This document shows, piece by piece, positions 1-5,888 of a stretch of DNA of 6,028 nt. The notes beneath the pieces are model-generated. The model was not told the origin of the DNA, ran no database searches, and saw only the letters and a list, made by a program, of their open reading frames with translations. Numbering within the stretch: position 1 is the first letter of the stretch; each line of letters opens with the position of its first letter. This stretch comes from an uncultured Acetobacteraceae bacterium (GTDB lineage Bacteria; Pseudomonadota; Alphaproteobacteria; Acetobacterales; Acetobacteraceae): NCBI GenBank assembly GCA_903839965.1, contig CAIMEK010000909.1, forward strand, positions 1-6,028, read 5' to 3'. The position numbers and the translations under genes are program-made.

Positions 1-51
1 CGCCGCCCGAAGCGCCGTCGCGTCAAAATCACTCCGGAGCGGAATGGCCAT
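1..51 (-). CDS. IS630-family transposase, N-terminal 17 codons (runs off the left edge)
   Basis: Read on the minus strand from the ATG at 51-49, the frame gives MAIPLRSDFDATALRAA and leaves the window still open. The pattern M-x-[IV]-P-L-R-x-D-F-D-A is how many alphaproteobacterial IS630-type transposases begin, just before their N-terminal helix-turn-helix domain. The start is supported by a GGAGG (plus-strand CCTCC at 58-62) six bases upstream. The product would be a DDE (IS630/Tc1-mariner type) transposase that inserts at TA dinucleotides; none of its catalytic residues lie in the window. A related but different start occurs at 5973 on the other strand, with 10 of 17 residues identical and the same GTTCGCCATGG around the start codon. 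That match is what makes so short a fragment credible. Confidence 0.68.
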   Translation of the reverse strand, partial: MAIPLRSDFDATALRAA

Positions 52-145
52 GGCGAACCTCCATCGTTCACCATCCTGAGAATCATAGCCGCGCCGCGCC
101 GCGGAAAACACGAACGAGTCAACCCTTCAGGGCACTGGTATTACG
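1..145 (-). mobile_element. 5' end and leader of an IS630-type insertion sequence
   Basis: This covers the start of the transposase gene and its leader. On the minus strand the leader contains GACTC, then GATTC about 36 bases later, then GGAGG and the ATG. The leader at the right edge of the window has the same landmarks with almost the same spacing (41 versus 42 bases from the first G of GACTC to the end of GATTC). The outer boundary is inferred: recombinase homology begins at about 146, and IS630 elements end at TA, so the end is probably at one of the TA dinucleotides at 139, 142 or 147. The terminal inverted repeat cannot be defined without the other end of the element. Confidence 0.55.
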
Positions 146-862
146 GTACGTCGGTTTGCGCTCGCCATGCACGCCGAGGACGGCCGCCACGAGGCGCCCG
201 CCGCTGATGCGCTCGGTCGAGGCCTCTTCCGGCGAACCCAGCCGTACATTTATTCGGCCGAGGAGATTGGGAGGCTGATGGAGGCGGCGGCTGCGCTCGG
301 CCCCGCCGGCACGCTTCGGCCGCTTACATACGTCACGCTGTTCGGCTTGCTCGCCGCGACCGGCATGCGGATATCCGAAGCTCTGGCTTTGCGGCTCTGC
401 GATCTCACCGACGACGGACTGATCATCAACAAGACCAAGTTCAAGAAGAGCAGGCTTATTCCACTCCATCCCACGACTCGCGCCGCTATTGATCGGTATC
501 TCTCGGCACGCCTGGCGATCATCGCGGACACCGCTGCTCTGTTCGTATCCAACGCCGGAACTCCGCCTCGCTATGACACCGTCAGCGCGTTGTTCCGCCA
601 AATCTCGCGCAAGATCGGGTTGCGGGGCGAGCCAGGCCAGTCGGGACCGCGCATCCACGACCTGAGACATAGCTTCGCCGTGAGGTCGCTCGAACATTGT
701 CCATGCAACGACGACGCTGTATCGCGTCACATCCTCGCCCCCAGCACCTATCTCGGTCACGCCCATGTTAGCGATACCTATTGGTATCTTCAGGCCACGC
801 CCGGCCTGATGGCACAGCTCGCCGATGCCGGTGAAGCATTCGGCCGGACAGGTGCGGCATGA
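146..862 (+). pseudogene. Tyrosine recombinase, second gene of a RIT-like trio, N-terminally truncated
   Basis: Site-specific tyrosine recombinase (phage integrase fold) whose catalytic domain is complete. Numbering from the ATG at 167, the active-site residues are Arg68 (AATGMRISEAL), Lys91 or Lys94 (TKFKKSRLIPLH), His164-x-x-Arg167 (HDLRHSF), His198 (YLGHAHVSDTYWYL) and the nucleophile Tyr207. The same frame continues upstream with VRRFALAM, which resembles the end of the core-binding domain in this family. Before that it runs into stops at 86-88 and 77-79 inside IS630 leader sequence. Members of this family are roughly 300 residues or more, so about 80-100 N-terminal residues of DNA-binding domain are missing. 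The TGA overlaps the ATG of the next recombinase (ATGA at 859-862), the translational coupling usual in recombinase trios. A protein could be made from 167, but I expect it to be inactive. Confidence 0.8.
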
Positions 863-1869
863 CCGCGCTCGCACCATCTCTGTCCCGGTTCCTCGGCGAG
901 CACCTTCCGCGCGATCAGCGCGCTAGCCCACACACCTGTGACGCCTAAGCCTACAGTTTTCAGCTGCTTGTGACATTCGCGGCGCGGCAACTTCACAAAG
1001 CGCCGTCGCGGCTGGAGGTCGAGGATGTCGGTGTACCGATGATCCTGGCCTTCCTCGATCACATCGAACAGGATTGCGGCAATATGGCGCGATCACGCAA
1101 TGCTCGACTGGCAGCGATCAGGTCGTTCTTCCGGCTCATCGAGTATCGTGTGCCCGCATGTCTCGATCAGTCGCTGCGCGTCCGAGCAATCCCGATGAAG
1201 AAAGCCGACGAAGCCTTGGTCGCTTCGCTGACCCGGGGGGAGATTCAGGCGCTGATCGACGCGCCCGATCCCAGGACCCTATCCGGTGCCCGAGACCGTG
1301 CGATGCTCCATCTCTCCTTTTCGGCGGCCCTGCGCGTCTCGGAGCTGGTCGGACTACGTCTCGATCAACTCGACCTGCGAAGTCGCTGTACGATCCATGT
1401 CATCGGCAAAGGTCGGCGAGAGCGCGTGCTCCCGCTGTGGAAGGAGAGCGTGGTCGCGCTCCGGGCCTGGCTCGCCGTCCGTCAGCAGCGGCGAGATGAG
1501 GCGCTATTTCTCAACGCCACCGGCCTGACCATGACCAGATCCGGGTTCGAATACATCCTCGGCAAGCACGTGGCCACCGCCGCCCAGCGCCTCCCGTCCA
1601 TCGCGACCAAGCGCGTGACACCCCATGTCCTGCGCCACAGTTGCGCAATGCATATGCGGCAGGCCACGCGCGACCTTCGAAAGGTAGCGCTGTGGCTGGG
1701 CCATGCCAGCCTCCAAAGCACCGAGACCTATCTGCGCGCCGACCCGACAGAAAAGCTCGAAGCCTTGGCCGCCACAGCCGCGCCGACGCTACAGCCAGGC
1801 AAGTTCAGGCCGCCGGACAGGCTCATCGCCATGCTGAAGGAACAGCGTCACCCTCAAAAATTATGCTGA
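859..1869 (+). pseudogene. Tyrosine recombinase, third gene of a RIT-like trio, with in-frame TAA at codon 30
   Basis: Starting at the ATG overlapping the previous stop, the frame reads 336 codons, a normal length for the last recombinase of such trios. It is interrupted by TAA at 946-948. The flanking residues SPHTCDA-stop-AYSFQLL match the first helix of the SAM-like core-binding domain, where family members read SPHT..[AS]Y. The stop therefore replaces a conserved tyrosine by a single base change. The rest is intact. In full-frame numbering the catalytic set is Arg159 (SAALRVSELV), Lys184 (IGKGRRERV), His256-x-x-Arg259 (PHVLRHS), His282 (LGHASLQS) and Tyr291 (TETYLRAD). Translation could restart at GTG 970, giving 299 residues that lack the first 37. 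Role if active: strand cutting and rejoining together with its two partners. Whether it is dead, read through or restarted cannot be told from sequence. Confidence 0.82.
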
Positions 1870-1917
1870 GTGACAAGGAGGCCAGCTCCTGGGCGGCCCC
1901 CGCGTCACTGCCCCGGA

Positions 1918-1971
1918 CTCCACATAATCCCGCGCGCCGCATAACGGCGCTTATGTGGAGCTCCACATAAG
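1918..1971. repeat. Three-copy CTCCACATAA array with 22-bp palindrome; candidate recombinase site or element end
   Basis: The 10-bp word CTCCACATAA occurs at 1918-1927 and again at 1961-1970. Its reverse complement TTATGTGGAG lies at 1951-1960. The last two abut and, with one more base on each side, make a perfect 22-bp palindrome at 1950-1971. The outer pair is an inverted repeat separated by 23 bp. Within that spacer is a GCGCCG/CGGCGC hairpin (1934-1950) whose 5-nt loop, CATAA, repeats the end of the word. The array starts 48 bp after the third recombinase stop and ends about 25 bp before recognisable IS66 tnpB begins. Paired inverted ~10-bp half-sites are what tyrosine recombinases bind, and the position is right for the module's end. 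The function is inferred; a transcription terminator is less likely because no T-run follows. Confidence 0.6.
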
Positions 1972-1995
1972 TGCCGTGGCATGCGTAGCCAGGAG

Positions 1996-2262
1996 CTACA
2001 GGTTCAGGAGGGGCTCGGCCGCGACCCTTTCGGTGGCGACGTCTTTTTCTTCCGCGGGCGTAGTGGTTCGCTCATCAAGGCGATCTGGCATGATGGGATC
2101 GGCCTGTCGCTGTATGCTAAGCGTCTTGACCGTGGACGGTTCATCTGGCCGCAGACGGTGGACGGCGTGGTGTCTCTGACCATGGGCCAGGCGAGCTAAT
2201 TGCTCGAGGGGATCGACTGGAGAAATCCGCAGCAAACATGGCGCCCCCAAGCAGCTGGATGA
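1996..2262 (+). pseudogene. tnpB: IS66 TnpB (Orf2), 5'-truncated and with an in-frame TAA
   Basis: The frame gives LQVQEGLGRDPFGGDVFFFRG, then IWHDGIGLSLYAKRLDRGRF, the core of the IS66 Orf2/TnpB family. This accessory protein is needed for IS66 transposition, though its biochemical role is not well known. Family members begin about 30 residues earlier with an MIPVP..VRVWLA..TDMRKGFDGLA-like segment, which is missing. TAA at 2197-2199 interrupts the conserved [QS]..YLLEGIDWR motif exactly at the tyrosine. The frame then continues LLEGIDWRNPQQTWRPQAAG to a natural TGA at 2260-2262. The ATG at 1981 just upstream is probably fortuitous, because the five codons between it and the homologous part do not match the family. 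Two independent lesions make this a pseudogene. Confidence 0.85.
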
Positions 2263-2330
2263 GCCAAAAATTTCGTTTGGAGTGCAAGATATAGTTGTCG
2301 CACGCGGGCACTTTATGATTCCATCCTGGG

Positions 2331-3856
2331 GTGGACGAGGCCATTGCAGATCTGCCAGACGACATCGATGCACTGAGGGCGGCACTGATCGCCTCACGTG
2401 CCAGGGCTGCCCGCGTCGAAGCTGAAGCCGCCGCAGCTCGCGCGCAGCTGAAACTGGAGGAGGCGGAGAGTTCCGCCACCGAAGATGAGCTGGCCGCCGA
2501 GAAGGCGGCAGCCAAGACCAGTCAGGTGTCGGCGTTCAGCCGTCGGCGGCCGGCGGGCAAACCGTTCCCGGCACATCTGCCGCGCGAACGGGTCCTCGTC
2601 CCCGGGCCGACCTGCTGCGCCTGCTGTGGCGGAACGCGGCTGTGCAAACTGGGTGAGGATATTACCGAGACGCTGGAGGTGATCCCACGCCAGTGGAGTG
2701 TGATCCAGCACGTGCGCGAGAAGCTCTCGTGCCGCGACTGTGAGAAGATCAGCCAGGCGCCGGCGCCGTTCCATGTCATCCCGCGCGGCTGGCGGGACCA
2801 AGCCTGCTGGCAATGATCGCCTTTGAGAAATTTGGGCAGCACCAGCCATTGAACCGGCAGGCCGAACGCTATGCACGCGAAGGTGTGCCATTGAGCTTGT
2901 CCACTCTCGCCGGTCAGGTGGGGGCGATTTGCACGGTGATGCAGCCGATCTTCGAGCGCATCGAGGCGCACGTATTCGCCGGCGAGCGACTGCACGGTGA
3001 CGACACCACCGTGCCGGTCCTGGCCAAAGGCAAGACTGACACCGGGCGATGTTGGGTTTACGTGCGTGACGATCGGCCGTTCGCAGGACCGGCGCCACCA
3101 GCTGGCGTGTTCTACTATTCGCGCGACCGTCGCGGTGAGCACCCGCAGCGACATTTGGCGCGATGGGCGGGTATCTTGCAGGCCGATGCCTATGGCGGTT
3201 ACGACGCACTGTATGGTGCCGACCGAAGTCCTGGGCGAATCCGCCAGGCCCTGTGCTGGAGCCACGGCCGGAGGAAGCTATTCGAGTTGGCGGACATTGC
3301 CGAAGCGGCGCGCCGAAAGGCACGCGGCAAGACCGCCATCATCTCGCCGATCGCCTTGGAGACGGTGAAGCGCATCGATGTGCTGTTTGACATCGAGCGC
3401 GACATCAGTGGCCGCTCCGCCGCCGAACGGCTGGCGCTACGCCAGCAGCTGAGCGCTCCCCGTGTCGCCGAGCTGGAGAGGTGGATGCGTGAACAGCGTG
3501 CCAAGCTGTCGCGTCACGATCCGGTGGCCAAGGCGCTCGATTACATGCTCACCCGCTGGACCGCCTTCACCGGCTTCCTTGACGATGGCAGGATCTATCT
3601 GACCAACAATGCAGCCGAGCGCGCTCTGAAAGGGTTGGCTCTGGGACGCCGGTCATGGCTGTTCGCCGGTTCTGACCGCGGAGGCGTGCGGGCGGCAATG
3701 ATGTACAGCTTGATCATGACGGGTCGGATGAACGACGTTGATCCGCAGGAGTGGCTCAGTGACGTGCTGGCGCGCATCGCTGACCATCCCGCCCAAAGGC
3801 TCGATGAACTGCTCCCCTGGAATTGGCAATCTCCTACCAGGTATAAGGCGGCCTGA
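2331..3856 (+). pseudogene. tnpC: IS66 transposase TnpC, with N-terminal deletion and a 1-nt frameshift
   Basis: The transposase is split into two frames, 2331-2816 (GTG start) and 2813-3856. The first piece carries an Ala/Glu-rich coiled segment (residues 12-62) and the IS66 zinc finger (Cys96, Cys99, Cys134, Cys137). The second carries the DDE domain: Asp63 in GDDTTVPVL, Asp125 in LQADAYGGY and Glu269 in TNNAAER. Adding one G after 2792 changes WRDQACWQ-stop to WAGPSLLAMIAFEKFG, the expected family sequence, so a single-base deletion explains the break. The rejoined protein is 508 residues against roughly 540 for relatives. The shortfall lies near residue 40, where relatives have the leucine-zipper and LYG.RSER region. 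The GTG start has no good Shine-Dalgarno sequence and an in-frame TGA at 2316 excludes anything upstream. The 68 bp between tnpB and tnpC show no feature. Confidence 0.9.
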
Positions 3857-3858
3857 TC

Positions 3859-4101
3859 ATGGCGGCACAAAGCGCGGTCTTCACCATAGCTCGTGTCGCG
3901 GAGATGCTGGGCGAGGATGTCGATTGGCTATCGGATGTCGCCCTAGAAATGGACCCCGAGGACGGACGCCTGACCGTCTATGACGTCAACGCCGAGGGTA
4001 CGACCGCGTTCACCGACTTCGGGATCGAGAGCCTCAAGGAGCTCATCGAAATCCACAAGGCCAACCCCAGCATCATCGAAGGCTACCGAAAGCGCGGTTG
4101 A
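3859..4101 (+). CDS. Small acidic IS66-associated protein, 80 residues, function unknown
   Basis: It begins 2 nt after the tnpC stop (TGA-TC-ATG), with AAGGCGG (3845-3851) seven bases before the ATG, so it is probably co-transcribed and coupled with tnpC. The protein opens with FTIARVAEMLGEDVDWL, which resembles the first helices of MerR-like helix-turn-helix folds. A short acidic middle (EMDPEDGRLTVYDV) follows, then TTAFTDFGIESLKELIEIHK, ending in a basic tail (YRKRG). I recognise similar 70-90-residue proteins directly after IS66 transposases in alphaproteobacteria, always lying inside the element before its right end, as here (44 bp to 4145). It has no signal peptide or membrane segment. 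A role in DNA binding or in regulating transposition is only inference. Unlike tnpB and tnpC, it has no visible lesion. Confidence 0.75.
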   Translation: MAAQSAVFTIARVAEMLGEDVDWLSDVALEMDPEDGRLTVYDVNAEGTTAFTDFGIESLKELIEIHKANPSIIEGYRKRG

Positions 4102-4115
4102 CATGCGGTCCCGTG

Positions 4116-4145
4116 GACGCCCCGCGGTGTTCACCGAAGGCTTAC
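4116..4145. repeat. IS66 right terminal inverted repeat (IRR)
   Basis: Read inward from 4145 the sequence begins GTAAGCCTTCGGTGAACACC. The GTAA-type terminus and its place just beyond the last IS66-associated gene identify it as IRR. The inner boundary is approximate because the left copy is not in the window for comparison. A short CGGTG/CACCG hairpin lies within it. The adjacent octamer 4146-4153 (CGCCGTTT) is the candidate target duplication. Confidence 0.65.
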
Positions 4146-4196
4146 CGCCGTTTCGAGAGGAGTGCTGAGCTCCGAATTCCGTGCGGAGGCGCGGTT

Positions 4197-5789
4197 TCAC
4201 GCTGACTTGCTGGCGGTGGCGTAGACCGTACGGCCCGGCATCGGTGCGAGTTCAAACCCGACCACCGCCTTGCGGATGGCGGCGACCTCCTTCAACTGCA
4301 GCATGAAAGCGAATGGACTGCGCTGCTGATGGTCGCGTTGCATCATCTCGTACTCTGCCATTCGCTTGGCGGCGTCGGTCTCGCGCGCGGCGGCAACCGC
4401 TCGGTCGCTGAGATCCATATCCTGCCACGAGCTGCGCCAGGCCACGGTGCGGTTTTTCGCGTTGTCGGTGTTGTCCGGGTTGACGTTGAAGACCTCGGCG
4501 TTGGTGTTCGGGTCGTAATAGTCCGGCCCCCAACCGAGCAGGGCAAGCTGATGCTGGCGGGCACGGGTTCGCGTGAACACCTGCCGGGCTTCGCCGGCGA
4601 TCAGAGTCACCCTGATGCCGATATCGGCGAAGTTGGCCTGCAGGGCCTGGGCGATGTCGGCGATCGGCTGGGCCGAGGCGTGGTCCATCGTCACCGCGAA
4701 GCCGCCGGCCAGGCCGGCCTTGGCGAGCAAATCCCTGGCACGGGCGGTGTCGCGGTGGAACGGCAGGTCGTCGACCGCCGCCGGGAAGCCTTCGGGCAGG
4801 AAGCTCTGGTGTGGCTGCAGGCTGAACGGGGCGATGTTCTTCTGGATGCCGTCATAGTCGATCGCCCATTTGATGGCCTGTCGCACCTCGGGCCTGGCAA
4901 GCTCGGGTTGGTTCTGGTTCATGGCGACGTAGAACAGAGACCCCCGCAGTGCGCTCGAAAGGCGGAGGCGGGGATCGCCCTGGGCGGTGCGCAGTTGCTC
5001 GGTTTGCAGGTCACGCGCGATATCGATGTCGGCCTTCTGCAGTTGCAGCAGTTGCGCCGAGGGATCGGCGATGTGCTTGACGATGACGCGCCGCAGCTTC
5101 GGCGGCTCCAGCGCGTACGGGTTGGCCTCGTACAGCACTGTCTCGCTCGCCTTCCAGTTGCGCAGCACGAAGGAGCCGCTGCCCGCGCTGTGCGTCTTCA
5201 GCCACTGGTTGCCCAGGTCGTCGCCCTGCGCATTGGCGAGCGCCTCGGCGCGCTCGACGACGCTCGCCACGTTGGCGGTGAGGCAATACAGCAGCAGCGT
5301 CGGCGCCACCTGCTCGCCCGCGGTCAGCACCAGTGTGCGCGGATCCTTCGCCACGATGCGGGCTTCGACGTTCTCTTTCGTGAAGCCGAACTGGTTGATG
5401 ATGAAGGCGGGGGTCTTGCTCAGCTTGACGGCTCGTTGCAGCGAGAACGCCGCGTCGTCGGCGGTCACCGGCTTGCCGGAGGAGAACTTCGCTTCGCCGC
5501 GCAGGTGGAAGGTGAAGGTCACGCCGTCGCTGGCGACCTCCCATTTGTCAGCGAGCGTGCCCTTGAGGCCGTGCGTATTGCCCGGATCGGCCATCAACAG
5601 ACGGTCGTAACAATTGCCGATCGTCTCGCCAGAGAGCACCTCGAAGCCTTCCCCGGGGTCGAGGCTGAGGATCCCGTCGAGCTGCTGCCCGACGACCAAC
5701 ATATCCTTCGGTGCCTCGGCGTTGGCGGGAATCAGCGGCAAGGCGGCGGTCGCGGCCGATGCGACCATCAGATGGCGGCGGGTCAGCAT
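4197..5789 (-). CDS. ABC transporter substrate-binding protein, family 5 (peptide/nickel/opine type)
   Basis: Periplasmic solute-binding protein of 530 residues, the usual size for the SBP_bac_5 (DppA/OppA/NikA) family, which captures peptides, nickel or opines and delivers them to an ABC permease. The ATG at 5789 is preferred over one 18 codons upstream. It has AAAGGAG six bases ahead of it (plus-strand 5796-5802), and the protein then starts with a signal peptide: TRRHLM near the start (Tat-like twin arginine), a hydrophobic Ala-rich stretch (residues 8-21) and a likely cleavage site at ANA-EA. Family landmarks are ETIGNCYDRLL (55-65), LADKWEVASDGVTFTFHLR (79-97) with KFSSGKPVTADDAAFSLQR, EVRQAIKWAIDYDGI (301-315) and the late motif LLGWGPDYYDPNTNAEVF (418-434). 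No permease or ATPase gene is in the window, and IS66 begins 51 bp after its stop. The substrate cannot be deduced. Confidence 0.93.
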   Translation of the reverse strand: MLTRRHLMVASAATAALPLIPANAEAPKDMLVVGQQLDGILSLDPGEGFEVLSGETIGNCYDRLLMADPGNTHGLKGTLADKWEVASDGVTFTFHLRGEAKFSSGKPVTADDAAFSLQRAVKLSKTPAFIINQFGFTKENVEARIVAKDPRTLVLTAGEQVAPTLLLYCLTANVASVVERAEALANAQGDDLGNQWLKTHSAGSGSFVLRNWKASETVLYEANPYALEPPKLRRVIVKHIADPSAQLLQLQKADIDIARDLQTEQLRTAQGDPRLRLSSALRGSLFYVAMNQNQPELARPEVRQAIKWAIDYDGIQKNIAPFSLQPHQSFLPEGFPAAVDDLPFHRDTARARDLLAKAGLAGGFAVTMDHASAQPIADIAQALQANFADIGIRVTLIAGEARQVFTRTRARQHQLALLGWGPDYYDPNTNAEVFNVNPDNTDNAKNRTVAWRSSWQDMDLSDRAVAAARETDAAKRMAEYEMMQRDHQQRSPFAFMLQLKEVAAIRKAVVGFELAPMPGRTVYATASKSA

Positions 5790-5858
5790 GGAGCGCTCCT
5801 TTCGGACTTGTCCGAGAATAGACGCCGGCTGGAAGGTCGCCACAAGTCAGATTAGCGG

Positions 5859-5888
5859 TTGTGTGGCCCTCTCAAACGGCATTATACT
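5859..5888 (+). promoter_or_regulatory. Possible overlapping divergent promoter core between the binding-protein gene and the right IS630
   Basis: On the plus strand, TTGTGT (5859-5864) and TATACT (5883-5888) are 18 bp apart, a weak sigma-70-like pair pointing toward the IS630 transposase. On the minus strand the same bases read TATAAT (5886-5881), a perfect -10 box about 92 bp upstream of the binding-protein start, but no convincing -35 precedes it. Two -10-like hexamers on opposite strands therefore share four base pairs. This is suggestive only; AT-rich bases in such GC-rich DNA stand out easily. Confidence 0.3.

Larger units (their letters stand above)
1996..4145 (+). mobile_element. IS66-family element, 3' part only (tnpB remnant, tnpC, accessory gene, right end)
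   Basis: The gene order tnpB then tnpC, the protein families, and the right end mark this as IS66. The upstream tnpA and the first roughly 30 codons of tnpB are absent; homology stops abruptly near 1996, beside the recombinase module's palindrome. The right end is taken as 4145 because the outward-reading terminus is GTAAGC, and IS66 elements characteristically end in GTAA. IS66 elements duplicate 8 bp of target; the flanking octamer here is CGCCGTTT (4146-4153). Its partner is not in the window. With a truncated tnpB, a frameshifted tnpC and no left end, the element should not be able to move by itself. Confidence 0.85.

Noticed and set aside
119..877. A 252-codon minus-strand open frame across the second recombinase
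   Set aside because: It is the shadow of the recombinase frame. Its composition is low-complexity and Arg/Gly/Ala-rich, it has no recognisable domain, and it also crosses the IS630-recombinase junction.
1918..1971. The repeated word as the start of a CRISPR array
   Set aside because: There are only three copies of 10 bp, one inverted and two abutting, with no regular spacers and no cas genes.
2813..2816. ATGA overlap in tnpC as two genuine translationally coupled genes
   Set aside because: Restoring one missing G after 2792 recovers continuous IS66 transposase sequence through the junction. The overlap is a by-product of a frameshift in a normally single gene.
2394..3323. A 309-codon minus-strand open frame across tnpC
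   Set aside because: It is antisense to IS66 transposase and spans the frameshift. It is Arg/Pro-rich with no resemblance to any family.
4170..4188. CTCCG/CGGAG hairpin after the binding-protein stop as a terminator
   Set aside because: The stem is only 5 bp with a 9-nt loop and no T-run on the minus strand, so it is too weak to call.
4329..5855. A 508-codon plus-strand open frame opposite the binding-protein gene
   Set aside because: It lies antisense to an obvious complete gene. Its translation is Val/Gly/Arg/Leu-rich with no family resemblance. Long antisense frames are expected in GC-rich coding DNA.
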